A stretch of DNA of 64,000 bases from Taxillus chinensis (taxonomy: Eukaryota; Streptophyta; Magnoliopsida; Santalales; Loranthaceae), in assembly GCA_023512835.1 (NCBI GenBank), contig CM042089.1, forward strand, positions 14,213,759 to 14,277,758, given 5' to 3'. Position 1 is the first letter of the stretch. Each line of letters opens with the position of its first letter. The notes below the pieces were generated by a model. It worked only from the letters and a program-made list of their open reading frames with translations. It had not been told where the DNA came from and ran no database searches. The position numbers and the translations under genes were made by a program. Below, piece after piece: positions 1 through 11,220 of the stretch.

Positions 1-46
1 TCCTCACATGAGAAATTAATCCGAGATCTCTCTGGGAGGTTTAATA

Positions 47-2392
47 TGTAAAGACTTGTATTTGGGTAGTTTTGAGAGATAGCCATTCTATGGGAATATA
101 ACTATCTGGACGGTAGTGTAGTCGTCGATGTGAGCATTTTGACTGTACTTAGGCCCGATTTCGAGTCGGAGCCCCGTTTGACCTGATTGTTGACTTTCTC
201 GGGGTTTATTGGTTGACTTTGTGTTTGAGCGGTCAATTGCATGTGATAATATCAGTCTAGTGTTGTGCTCGTCATTTCGAGCGTTTTGACTGTAGTTTGA
301 CTCAATTTGGAGTTCGGGGCCTTGGAGGTCAATTTTTGTGTTGGGATGTCAATTATTGACTGGGTCAATGGTTGACTAGGTCAGTTGACTGGCAGAAATA
401 AATAGCGGAAAAAAAAAGAAGAAGAAGCTTTCACTTTACGTTATCACGTTTGTGCGTTTGAGAGAGAGAGCTTGAGAGAGCTTGGAGGCCTTGGCGATTT
501 GGGGTGATTTGGGTTCGTGGAGCTCAAAGATTCACTTCAGGTAGGTGTCCTTGAACTTCTTATCTCTCTCTTGTTTTGGATCTGTACGAATTTATCATGA
601 TTTATGAAATTGAGCATGAACTCTAGAATTTGAGGAAAACCAATTTTGGGTTAGATCTAATGGTTTAGCATAAGATTTGTGGTTAAGAACTGTTTTATAT
701 CATTGTGGATATATGTTTATGTGATTTTGGGGTTGATTTACTGTGTTTTTCATGAGGGTTGATAAGTCAACCAGGGAAATCTGAAATTTTATACGTGTTT
801 CTGTTGTTTCTGCGCGATTTAGAGGCGTTCTGGACGCGTTTTGAGGTAGATATCGTAGTTTGTTGCGAAACAGGGGTGTTAGTCAGCGTCTGGGAGTTTC
901 TGGGCTCGTTTCAGACGAAGAACAGGTGAAAACGACGATGAACAATACCCTGGGCGCGTTCCTGGGTCGAAATGACGAAGACCTAAAGTTCTGGGTCGAA
1001 GGGTCGTAGTTCGTAGTTCGTAGCTGAAGGGTCGAAGTTCGTTGCCTCGTAGGTCGAAGGTCGTAGCCTCGCTTCGAGTCTTCGAGGCACGCTGCAGTTC
1101 CGTATTTCCGCAGCTACGAGTCGCCGCTCCGCAGCTACGAGCCGCAGGTTCTGAGCTACGAGTCGCAGCTCCAACAGTGTAACTGGACACTGGACAGCAC
1201 TGGACTGGACCTATTTACATTGTAACCTATACCAAGTATATACTTAAGTTACAATGTAAATAACGAAATACCCCCCATTTGGATTCAAAGAAAAATACTA
1301 GAAAAATTAATTCTCACTCTTTCAAAATGTGAAAATTGAGATTTAGTGTAAAATCTCAGAAAAACCCAAAAGTTCGTAGTAGTGACTGTTTGGAAAGTGG
1401 GGTTAGACATCTCAGAAAAATCCCCAAAAATCAGATTATCTTATTTATGATATGGGAAACCAATGCCGGGACTTTTGATTTCAAGAAAATAGCTGCTATG
1501 GGTACTTCCTTCATAAATCAAGGATTGAGGATTTACTTGTGAAGACTGGCTACAGTTCTAAAGGAAATATTGAGAATGACATGCCATACTAATGTTAGTA
1601 TGTTGGTGTGAGGTATTGGGGCATGGACTCCGTGACTTGTTTGGGTTCTTACCGTGATGCACTGATAGTGCTATGTGGTTGACGTGGCAGGCATATGCAC
1701 TGATGGCAGGCCTGTGTGGCGACTGTGGCCGGGCATATTGCGTTGTAGACAGGCTAAGGCCTTAGTTGAGCCGTTGAGCTCGTGGAGCTAGGGTTAAGTG
1801 CCCTGAGCTGGGATCCCATGGAGGATCGTGGACAAGTTGTCCTGAGTGAGCAGGCTGAGTCCTGATGTTTGTTTGCAGGCTGAGTCCTGATGATTGAGCA
1901 CACTACACGGTGCACGAGTACACTGAGCATATAGTATAGACTTATATGTGTTGCATGATGTGGAGTTTTGGGGTCACCTACTGAGCTTGTAGCTCACCCC
2001 TACTTGTTGTTTACTCCTTTTCAGGTGTGACCCGAGACTAGTGGAGGAGTTTCTTCCAGGAGGACGTGCCCACTACTCTGATGTATGATACAGTACTGTA
2101 TTCTGTATTTTATTATGTGTTGTATCCCGGACAGGGGTCCGTGGACAATTGTATTTGCATACTGTTTGTGATGTAATGTTTGTATGACTGTTTGACTTAT
2201 CATATGCATGATGATGTATGGGAAAGTACAGGATTACCCTTGATGTATGACTGTACAGGGTTACATATTTGAGATAGCATCCGCGGTGTAGTCTCTATTG
2301 GTGCTAGTCACCAACCCCTTGACCTTTCGGGTGCGGGCAAAGGGAAGTCATGTTCCTGGTTCCGGGTTTTCTTGGAATTCGGGGGCGTGACA
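47..2392 (+). mobile_element. Solo LTR, long-LTR family (2,346 bp)
   Basis: Begins TGTAAAGAC and ends GGGGCGTGACA, so it has the TG...CA ends of an LTR. It is flanked by identical 5-bp repeats TAATA (42-46 and 2393-2397). It sits inside a gypsy integrase that continues on both sides, which independently supports both boundaries. No internal retrotransposon region is attached, so this is a solo LTR left by LTR-LTR recombination. Related sequence in the opposite orientation is at 56,646-58,626 and 62,793-64,000. The superfamily of the parent element cannot be read from the LTR alone. Confidence 0.85.
950..1160 (+). repeat. Short-period array inside the solo LTR
   Basis: Degenerate array built from short words such as GGGTCGAAG, TCGTAG and TTCGTAG, more GC-rich than the rest of the LTR. 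The ORFs read through it are low-complexity and are not taken as genes. The related LTR at 56.6-58.6 kb has an unrelated short array at a similar relative place. Confidence 0.7.
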
Positions 2393-3261
2393 TAATAGGA
2401 CACTTGGGCAAAAACATGACATTCACTACTATAGCAAGGAGGTATTTTTGACCTCGTTTGTGTCAAGATGCAAGCTAGATAGTAGACATATGTTATGTTT
2501 GTCAAACGACTAAGGGGCAATTGCAAGAAATCGAATTGTACACTCCATTACTAGTACTTGCACATTTTAAAAAAAATTTATTTATGGACTTTATTATGAG
2601 ATTGTCTCGTAATCAACGAGAGGCCGACTCTATTTTTATTGTGATTGATAGGTTTTCAAGATGACATATTTTAGTACATGCAAGAAAATGACATATGCAC
2701 GTGTCATTACCAAATTATTTTTCAAAGGAGACAGTGTGCATACAAGGTGTGCCCAAATCCATTACTTCTAATGAGGACATGCACCAAGTTTCTTAGTCAC
2801 TTTTGGAGGGCCTTGTGGTTTATGTTTGATTCATCACTTAACTTCAATAGTAATGTACACCCACATATCGATGAACAAATTCAATGGACAGCTGAGATTC
2901 ATCAAGCATTGGCATATACTAAATTTGCATGTAATAGTTCAGTCCACCACACTGTTGGGTGACCATCATTTTGGTGGTTTACACAAAGCCCCCACACCAT
3001 GTGTTGGACTTAGCCGAGATACCTAGTGGAATAGATGGTAGTATGACAGCTAAACACATGTATAAATAGTGTCAAAAGTTTATCAAAGTAGAAAAGGAAA
3101 ATATTATGCATTCTAATGCCAAGTACAAGGAAAATGCTCATATGCATGAGCGTCAAAAGTTATTTGTTGTTAGAAATTAGTTAATGATGTTTCTATACAA
3201 GGATCACTTTCTAATAGGGAAGTATAGAAAATAGGAACCCAAAAGTATGAGCATTACAAGG

Positions 3262-3959
3262 TAGGGCTAAAACTCCAAACTGTCAAAACCGGTCGAAAAC
3301 AATTCATCAAAACTATTAGTTTATCAAACTGTTAAAATTGAATAAAATTAATTTAATTTAGTTTGAAATAAAATAATATTTATGATTCAATTTAGTTTAC
3401 AATTATGATAATTCAGTTTGAACCGAAACTAACTATTTTTGTGAGTTTAAAGTTTGTATAACAAAGCTTTTAAAGTTCATATATTATTCTCTTTTACCTC
3501 ATTAATTATTTTTATTCTCTTATAAAAACAAGGAAACATGGTTGATTGAACATGCAACATGCTTAAATAAAGATTGTCATTTACTTATTTCCTATTTTTG
3601 TTTTATAGGTTTAGACTTATTCATTTAGGTTTGTTTATTACTATAGACTTAATGTATTGTGTTTGTGAAGTGTTATTATATGGATACTTTTTCAAGTATA
3701 AATTTGATGTACATTAAAATTAATGTGCACACACACTCCTATTTGTTTTGAAAAATTATAAAAACTTAAAAAATATAGAACCAAATTGCACATCAAACTG
3801 ACCTTAACGTGAATCTTTTAAACCGCTAGTTCAAACTAAACCGAATCATAAATTATTGACTTGATTTTTTTCCAAGTAACCAGTCCAATTTGGCTCTATT
3901 TTGACCTAACTAAAAAATATCAATTTGATTTAGAAAATAGTTAACCAATTTCACTCCTA
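3262..3959. mobile_element. hAT-like MITE (698 bp, non-coding)
   Basis: AT-rich, no coding capacity. Ends are imperfect inverted repeats (TAGGGCTAAAA at the left; TAGGAGTGAAA when the right end is read on the minus strand). Flanks are near-identical 8-bp repeats, TTACAAGG at 3254-3261 and TTATAAGG at 3960-3967, the TSD length of hAT elements. It interrupts the integrase reading between EHYK and VTKKIN, which supports the boundaries. Confidence 0.7.
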
Positions 3960-4644
3960 TTATAAGGTTACAAAAAATCAACAATGCCTATGTTGTTCTG
4001 TGCTGATATGGATTTCTCTTGGATCTTTAATGTTGATGGTGGACTATTGTATCTAGATATGAGCAGCTCGGGGTCAGATTCTTCGTAGGATGGAGAGGGC
4101 TGAAGATCCTAGTTTTGTGAAGTGATGGAAACATTAGCTCATAGTTATGTGCATGTAATTCATAAAAAAAAATATTAAATCTTTTTTGTATCTATATATT
4201 CACAAACATCCAACAACTTTTATAATAATCTATAAATGGCGGGTCATTTTAACATCCTATTTCGATTAGCTAGAACAATGAAAAATTAAATTTAATCATA
4301 AATTATTTACTACATAATTATAATTATGACAAATATAATTATTAATGTAATCAACAAATTATACGATAAATATAACATAATTAAAAACAAACGGCTAAGA
4401 GTATTGGTGGCTTCATCAAACTAATATTTTGATGAAAAAAAGTCCTCCTTTATAAATTTGATAAATTATTTTAAAATCTCTACGTTGGCTTCGCCAAACC
4501 AACATCCATCACCCAGCCATCCCGTCCTCTTCGTTAAGCAGCATTGGAGACGACGACAAACCAGCCTTTTTTGGTTCTTTGGTTAGACTGTGGTAGTTGC
4601 ACCTGTAGCCTTCCCACAAAATAGGGACGCCACAGCCCTAGAAT

Positions 4645-4928
4645 TCATTCAGGCACTATGTTCGCAAGCCAAAGCTGCTTCTCTAGAGGCAAGAAATCCT
4701 TCAATGAAACACAGGTATGATGCAATACACGCAATAGAAAAGCTGCCATTTCGTTCTCAGAATTGTCAATTGGTTGCAAGGGAGGCAGATCATCAACACA
4801 ATCTCTATATGACCCAGGCAATATATGCGTTTCATTGATGCCCAAAGACTAGAAACCATTGCTTCTGCCACACTTTCCCAACCAGGGTCTGACAACAGAG
4901 CAGTAAGCATAACCGGGAGATCACTCAA
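4645..4928 (-). pseudogene. Gene fragment resembling an ARM/HEAT-repeat protein
   Basis: Read on the minus strand, two frames carry convincing protein sequence: MLTALLSDPGWESVAEAMVS from 4928 downward, then DDLPPLQPIDNSENEMAAFL and RVLHHTCVSLKDFLPLEKQL after one frameshift near 4810. The helical, Leu/Ala-rich character resembles plant ARM/HEAT-repeat proteins, but I cannot name the parent gene. It overlaps the upstream end of the cytidine deaminase frame and runs opposite to it, so the two were joined by rearrangement. Best read as an exon-derived captured fragment. Confidence 0.5.
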
Positions 4929-5641
4929 AACAGAAAGTCAATCCAGAATCAAAAGAGGCATATATTTGCAAAATATCCACCTTCCCTGTCGGTGCCATCG
5001 GCCTCGCTGACGACGGCCGGATATTCGTCGGCGTCAATCTCGAGTTCCTCGGCCTCCCCCTCAACCACTCTGTCCACGCCGAGCAGTTCCTCGCCACGAG
5101 CCTCGCCCTCCACAACTCCCGCGACCTCCGCTACATCGCTGTCTCCTCCACTCCCTGTGGCCATTGCCGCCAGTTCCTCCAAGAAATTCGCGGCAGCACC
5201 GACATCGACATCCTCATCACCGAAGCCGCCTCCGCTGACGCGGATTTCAAGCCACTGTCGCATCTCTTCCCCCACGGGTTCGGCCCGGACGATCTCCTCG
5301 ACGAGGGTTTCCCCCTGCTCCTGGAGCCTCACAGCAACGGACTCGCCCTTTTGGGGTGCCAAACCCACGGCTGCGATTCGGGCAATGGCGGTAGCAAGTT
5401 AGCGTCTGCCGCGCTGGAGGCGGCGAATGGGTCTCACTCCCCCTACAGCGGCTGCCCCTACGGAGTGGCGTTGCTGGATTGCCGAGGAGGGGTCTACAGC
5501 GGGTCGTACATGGAGTCGGCGGCGTACAATTCGAGCCTGGGCCCGGTCCAGGTGGCACTGGTGGTGTACAGCGTTGGCAGTGGCGACGGCTACACCGACA
5601 TCGTTGCCGCCGTGTTGGTGGCTACTGTAGCTAAAATTTAA
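4913..5641 (+). pseudogene. Cytidine deaminase fragment (CDA1-like), truncated at both ends
   Basis: An uninterrupted frame runs from after a TAA at 4910 to a TAA at 5639-5641. Cytidine deaminases convert (deoxy)cytidine to uridine in pyrimidine salvage. From 4982 it follows the plant CDA1 family: FPVGAIGL, the zinc-site motif HAEQF, then PCGHCRQFLQE, FGPDDLL and, in the C-terminal homologous domain, APYSGCP-like SPYSGCPYGVALLDC and YMESAAYNSSLGPVQ. The family is about 300 residues. This copy lacks the first ~55 residues, where the upstream sequence is unrelated and has no good ATG, and lacks the last ~40. The GC-rich codons contrast with the AT-rich flanks. The zinc ligands and catalytic Glu remain, but an active enzyme is unlikely. 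Confidence 0.8.
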
Positions 5642-5729
5642 ACTTTTAATGAGACGGATGTGGACGTATATTGATAAAAATCATCAATTTTTAATTTGGC
5701 ATCGGTCCTTAGGGATGCCAGTGCTCTAA

Positions 5730-6670
5730 CATTCCATATAAAAAAAATATTTTCTTACGTGTTATGCTGAATTTAAGTGTATAGAACTATTCGCCAGAAG
5801 ACAGTGCACCAAAAGTCAAAATCAAATTATTAATAAAATTCTGCTTCAATATAGACAAAAATACAAAATTATTTATGCTCGATATAATAATAACAAGTAA
5901 CACATGAAGAGATAAAATTTTTATGCTTAATATATAGCAAATATATTATCGCTTCAGGCTACTGTATTCATGGCATGAACGAATTGCAACAGGGGAGACA
6001 GGAAAAACCAAGCACAAAAGTATACACTGAAACTTAAACAACGTGCGGGTGCAGGAGCTTCAATTTCTACATATATGTATTCCATAGCAGAATTTGGCAA
6101 AATCGCAGAGCTCATAAAAGAATGTAATTAACAAACGAACCCGCAGCCAAACCAACGTAATCAACACTTCATCGCTGGATCTAAATTAAATTCCAACAAC
6201 CGTTCGTAAACGATGAATGAACACGCACGTTGAACCCACGGTGTAATATTTTTCACATTAAATTTGTAAGATTTTATTAATATCAAAATCAAACAACTCT
6301 ACACAGGCTCTATATTAATTATTAGAATTAATTTTTTTTCCTTAAATATTGTTCGATTTAAAACAATAAATTGAAAATGTAAAATGTACCTAAATTCATG
6401 ACCGAAATTTCATCAAGTGTAATTCTCAAAAAATTTATTGATGAAAGACAGGCCTAATAAGCTATAATATAAGCAACATAATCCTCTATATAAAAGTTTG
6501 TTATTTTTAATTTGATCTCTCTTAAAATTAAAAATAACAAATATCTACATACTAATTTCATGAAAATTACAATCTTAAGTATTATTTTAAATTTTTATTA
6601 GATTACTATAATTAAAATTAACTAAAAATAATACAATATATTCAATATTTACATGTTTTGCTGCATAGGA
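5730..6670. other. AT-rich intergenic DNA, no gene recognised
   Basis: No ORF with protein-like content on either strand. A less AT-rich patch near 5,950-6,240 could be an old exon or UTR, but I recognise nothing in it. Confidence 0.5.
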
Positions 6671-6673
6671 ATC

Positions 6674-7222
6674 ATAGTTATCAGAACCAGACCGGACCGG
6701 CTGGTCAGACTGGTGAACCGGTGACTCGGACACTTAATCGGACCGGTTTTCCAATTTGACCATTTCTAAAAAAAAACCGAATAAACCAGGACTAATCCGG
6801 CCAGTTTTTTGTAACTCGACCGACCCGGTCGGGTTTTACAGAACCAGTCAATTTTTCTAAAAAACTATGAAAATATTATTTAATTTATTTTACAATACAA
6901 TTTTAATTTAAAATTAATGACTAATATTGATATTTCACTTTAATATACTTTCAAACTTTATTTAATTTTTCTTTTATTATGAATTTATATCAATAAACTT
7001 TTAAATTTATTAAGAATTTATGTTATAAATACATATTAAAATATAGTGTTATATTATAAGCATAATTTTAATGTATTAATTTAAAATATTTATTTTTTAT
7101 TAATATATATTTATATATAATTATTAATTATATGACCAGTTCGACTAATCCGACAATTGAATCAGTAATCCGACCACCCGATACCTTAGCCGGTTCAATG
7201 TCCAGTCCAGTTCTCAACTATC
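6674..7222. mobile_element. Fold-back / MITE-like repeat with GC-rich arms
   Basis: Terminal regions are inverted relatives of each other: ATAGTTATCAGAACCAGACC at the left and GATAGTTGAGAACTGGACTG read inward from the right. They are followed by CCGGTT-type words in both arms and a very AT-rich centre (6,860-7,130). No coding capacity and no clear TSD found. Confidence 0.55.
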
Positions 7223-7345
7223 ATTGAATGTTTCCAACATCAACGGCTGACTAGAGTTTCTCTTCAATTGTTTTTGTTCACTTCTATAATACTCTCTCCC
7301 CATATATGTAATTAAACAAGAGAAATTTTCTGGCTTGGCAAAATT

Positions 7346-7620
7346 GTTCCTGCTGCGCTTTCCCAGCTTCCAATCAAACATACAATAGTACTAAAGGATC
7401 AATCCAATGATGAAGCAGGAAACAAATTATATTACTAGCGGGCACAGACAGCAGTACTAGAGGAAATCGGTTCCTGCTGCACTTTCCCAGCTTCCAATCA
7501 AACATACAATAGTACTAAAGGATCAATCCAATGAAGAAGCAGGAAACAAATAATATTACTAGCGGGAACAGACAGCAGTACCAGAGGAAATCGGTTCCTA
7601 CTGCTGCACTTTCACAGCAA
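7346..7620. repeat. 124-bp tandem direct repeat
   Basis: Unit starts at 7346, 7470 and 7594, exact period 124 bp. Two full near-identical copies begin GTTCCTGCTGC and include GATCAATCCAATGA and CAGCAGTACTAGAGG; the third is partial. It lies just downstream of the minus-strand NYN gene. Confidence 0.9.
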
Positions 7621-7817
7621 CCAAACAGAGTTGAATTAGAAGGAAACTATTACTTCTAAGATGACGGATGGATCCATATCTTTATGGATTTCTTCTACTT
7701 CTCGCATGGTTCTTACCCTTTCCCCCTGGCATCATCCCCCTTCTATGTCTTCCTTTTCTCATTGTGCTTCATTTCCTTTCTCTTTCTTGCCATTCTGCCA
7801 GGCTTCATTCACATTCT

Positions 7818-8957
7818 TCACTTTCTTGCCCTTCTCCCAAGCGTCACTGCATTCTTCTTCTTTCCCTTCTCACAAGCTTCATATGCATTCTTCTTCTTCC
7901 CCTTCTCCCTGGTTTCTTCTCCCATCTTTTCCTTCTTGCCCTTATCCCCGGCCACATATCCCCTTTTCTCCTCCTTGTTTTCCCCCTTCTTCTTCTTCCC
8001 CGCATCATCTTCATATCTATCATTTCTTGGAGTGTGGTAGGAATGCGATGAATTGATATTTTGACTATAGTTATTACTACTAGAGCTAGCAGCAGGAACA
8101 GGAGGCCCTCCGGCTTGAAGACTTGTCCAGAGCCAGACAGAATTGGCAGCAGCAACGAGAGGTACAGAAGCCTTCTGGGGCTGTGCTAGAAGAATGTTGT
8201 ACCTCCTCATCCGCAACTGGTGAAGGGCGTTGGAGAAGTCCCGGTCCCCAGAAATCAACAAAAAGTTTGCAGGAGCAGGATTGTCCACCGCCCAAAACAA
8301 CATGTCCACCAGAATCCTTTTGTCGCTTGCATCCTTAACCCCTGTTTGTTTTTGTTCATGACAATTATATAGTTGTACAAGTGGCAGTCACATAAGTGTA
8401 TGTATGCAAGCTTGGATAGAGGCCTCAAAATTAAGTCTACGAAAATGGGTTTCTGAAAATTGGGGACAGAAAACAAACAAGAACAATGATACAAGGTCTT
8501 TGCTTTTATTATTTTTATTCCAGAACATATCAGATCCCTTGTTCCAACCCACGATTTTGTTATTTATTATTGGTATACTTTTAATTTGTTAACTTTACGT
8601 TGCCTTGGCTGTAGTCGGTCGATCTAACTGAAGTGTATACACACACACATTACACGGTAAAAGTACAGAACAGCTGGTTTATGCATGAATGATTGATGGG
8701 AATAGGATGGGTATAGTACCGTTGGGGACATGGTTCAAGGAGATGCCGGTGCTGGAGAGGGCCTGTTGGACGGAGGAGGGGATGAGGGTGGTGTCCCCGT
8801 AGGCGGAGACGGATACGGGACCGCGGCAGTTGATGTTGAAGAGGGCAGAGCTTATGTTCTGGGCTATGGCATGGGGGTCGCACCCCTTGGGCACCTGGCA
8901 GTTCTCTATGTCCCACCACACTGATGTCTTCACCGTTGCTCCTCCAGATCCGTCCAT
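7818..8957 (-). CDS. NYN-domain protein (MARF1/limkain-b1-like), two exons
   Basis: Exon 1 is 8720-8957 and exon 2 is 7818-8341; together 762 nt, a 253-residue protein plus stop. The start is ATG at 8957 in good context (CACCATGG). The intron (8342-8719) has GTACTA at the donor and an AACAG acceptor, and the joined codon gives Gly in HVPN-G-VKDAS. The N-terminal ~130 residues form a NYN (PIN-like) domain: [15 protein letters not shown] with the first acidic residue, SAYGDTT, then [16 protein letters not shown] with further acidic residues. NYN proteins are RNA-binding or RNA-cleaving proteins, often cytoplasmic. The tail from about residue 165 is Ser/Asn-rich, then Lys/Glu-rich with repeats like [19 protein letters not shown]. 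Plant relatives often have further C-terminal domains, absent here. The gene looks intact; its substrate is unknown. Confidence 0.75.
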
Positions 8958-9314
8958 GGTGATCGATCCACAAAACAAAACAAACCCAGCTAGAGATTGA
9001 ATTACAGTTCACACTGGACAGATGAGGGACAGAAAAGCAGCGCTCACAAAAAAAATTTGTGGGACAGTAGTGGACAGAGGACAATCACTCACACACCCAA
9101 ACATCGGCCTTCTTTATTTATTTATTAACTCCTTTCGTTTTACTTTATGTTCCATCATGCGTCAGAGGACCCGCCGCCTAACTTTTCAATTTTATTTCAA
9201 TTTTTACGTTTTCGGTAGCAATTAAACTTTACACGTCAAAATGTGTGCATGGGCTCAAATCCAAAATGGTCTACGTAAACGGTCGTCCCCATTGCGAAGA
9301 TGCAGTGGTTAAAT

Positions 9315-9903
9315 GCTCACTCCAACTTGCTCTCCAAATCAAACCCTAAAATAGATAACTCGCTATCACGTTCGCTAAATATAGCGATCATTTTACGCTC
9401 GCCATTGATTATTTTAATGACGGGAAAAGGGAAATCGCGGGGGATGACGCACGGCCATTCAAGAGCCATCACCGGGAGCTTCCATCAGCCACCGCCCTCC
9501 ACCGACGGCGAGTAGCCCCTGTACCCACCCGCCTCGGACTTCAAATGCAAGCTCCCAGCCTCGCCAGCGCACGCGAAGCTGTTGCGCCGTGACTGGTCCC
9601 AGCTGGCCATCGCGGTGGCGTCAGGGCTCCCGAAAGAGCCGTAGCTGTTGCGCTGCGGAATCTGGGCGGCCTCGGGGTTGGGGTTGGGGCCAGGGCCGGG
9701 GTCGGGATCGGGGTGTGAGTGGAGATCCGGGTGTTTGGTGGGAGGCCTGGGGCGAGGCTTCCGGGGATTGGAGTCGGGCGAGGGGAGGGTGGACTCGGGG
9801 GGCAGGGCGGGGGGAATGACGCACGGATTAATTGTTAAATTTTAAAAAATAATAAAATATTTTACTTTTGGAATATATAGGAGTATGGTTGAAGATGCTG
9901 AGC
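9315..9903. mobile_element. Small Pack-MULE-like element (589 bp)
   Basis: Flanked by near-identical repeats GTGGTTAAAT (9305-9314) and GTGTTTAAAT (9904-9913), consistent with a 9-10-bp Mutator-type TSD. Ends are imperfect inverted repeats: GCTCACTCCAACTTG at the left, GCTCAGCATCTTCAACC read inward from the right. The interior (9430-9830) is a sharp GC-rich island with protein-like sequence on the minus strand. Confidence 0.55.
9485..9826 (-). pseudogene. GC-rich captured coding fragment, parent unknown
   Basis: On the minus strand one frame stays open from about 9826 to a TGA at 9485-9487. It starts Pro-rich (PDPDPGPGPNPNPE) and then reads RNSYGSFGSPDATAMASWDQ and SEAGGYRGYSPSVEGG. There is no upstream ATG in this frame. 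Composition differs strongly from the flanks. I do not recognise the parent gene; a captured piece of a plant coding exon is the simplest reading. Confidence 0.4.
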
Positions 9904-9913
9904 GTGTTTAAAT

Positions 9914-10270
9914 GAACCAGCTAATTGCATTTTTTTTTTTTTTTATTTTAAAAAAAAAATAAAGACTATAATTTTTTTTATTTTTTTATTTAAAAAAAAT
10001 TAATTAATTAATTAATACAATTAAATCGAATTAATAATAATTTTATTTTTATAATTACTTATATATTAAGTAATGAGTAAATTAATATTTCTATATTCAT
10101 CTATATAATATTAAATAATTTTAATATATTATGTAAAAAAAATTTATATATTTTAAAAATTATATTATTTGCATAAAATATAAAATATAATTATTTATTA
10201 AAAGTTTTATAATATAATTTTAAGACATTTACTTACTTTAAAATTAAATCTTCTATCAGCGTTCCTTGAA
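9914..10270. other. Very AT-rich spacer
   Basis: Long A and T runs and a TTAATTAATTAATTAATA stretch near 9,998. No gene or recognisable element end. Confidence 0.6.
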
Positions 10271-10271
10271 A

Positions 10272-10480
10272 TGCCACTACAGATTTTAATTACAGGTGGC
10301 GTTTTATAAATGCCGATACTGCTATTATTTTAGGTAGTTGAATTGTTACTTTAGTTGGTGTTTTTAAAAGCACCGGCACATGCTGCTACAGTGCCAAAAC
10401 TCATATGGCTACAATTTGAGGCGGCATTTTATAGCCCTATGGTTTAATTTGGATATAGAAAATGCCAGTAAAAGTCCCAT
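10272..10480. mobile_element. Possible CACTA-type terminal/subterminal region
   Basis: Starts CACTACAGATTTT and contains repeated short hairpin words such as GGCGTTTTATAAATGCC, GGTGTTTTTAAAAGCACC and GGCGGCATTTTATAG. Such words recall the subterminal repeats of plant CACTA transposons. No matching opposite end was found, so this is tentative. Confidence 0.3.
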
Positions 10481-10649
10481 ACGCAGGCTGATAAGTCCCA
10501 TAAATTAGTTGGCAGTCATTTCTATTTCATGCAATTAATCTTTGTGAACTCAAAACACCAAGGGCATATGCATAAAGTAACGTCAGTGCAGCTCCAAGTA
10601 GGAGCCCAATTTAAAAATTAATTCATAATTTTATTTTCACATTCTTGCA

Positions 10650-11220
<571 letters not shown>

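Larger units (their letters stand above)
1..4140 (+). pseudogene. Ty3/gypsy integrase fragment, split by two younger insertions
   Basis: Decayed Ty3/gypsy polyprotein, integrase part only. The first 46 bases encode the start of the zinc-binding region and it resumes at 2393 with the GHLGKN-like block, then a CxxC-like pair (residues YVCQ near 2500). The catalytic core follows at about 2585-3000 with recognisable MDFIMRLSR, VIDRFSR, TKFLSHFW and HPHIDEQIQW blocks. The C-terminal block resumes at 3960 (KINNAYVV, then a FNV motif near 4030). Stops and frameshifts are frequent. A solo LTR (47-2392) and a hAT-like MITE (3262-3959) interrupt it, and removing them on paper restores the order of the conserved blocks. 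No LTRs or gag/RT of this element are in the window. Confidence 0.85.
4399..5726. mobile_element. Candidate TIR element carrying captured gene fragments
   Basis: A 1.3-kb segment whose ends are weakly inverted (GAGTATTGGTGGC at the left, GAGCACTGGCATC read inward from the right) and are flanked by TAA on both sides (4396-4398, 5727-5729). Inside are a cytidine deaminase fragment on the plus strand and an ARM/HEAT-like fragment on the minus strand, both from cellular genes and both truncated. This fits a Pack-type TIR element. The TIR match is imperfect and the 3-bp TSD is weak evidence, so the exact ends are inferred. Confidence 0.45.

Noticed and set aside
879..1190. Arg-rich minus-strand frames in the solo LTR
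   Set aside because: Translated short tandem repeat without protein-like complexity.
4992..5402. 136-codon Ser/Pro-rich frame and opposing 139- and 103-codon minus-strand frames
   Set aside because: Shadows of the cytidine deaminase frame caused by its GC-rich codons.
7661..8056. Three overlapping plus-strand Ser/Phe/Pro-rich frames
   Set aside because: They are the complement of the Lys/Glu-rich tail of the minus-strand NYN gene; they share no family features and have no supporting start or domain.
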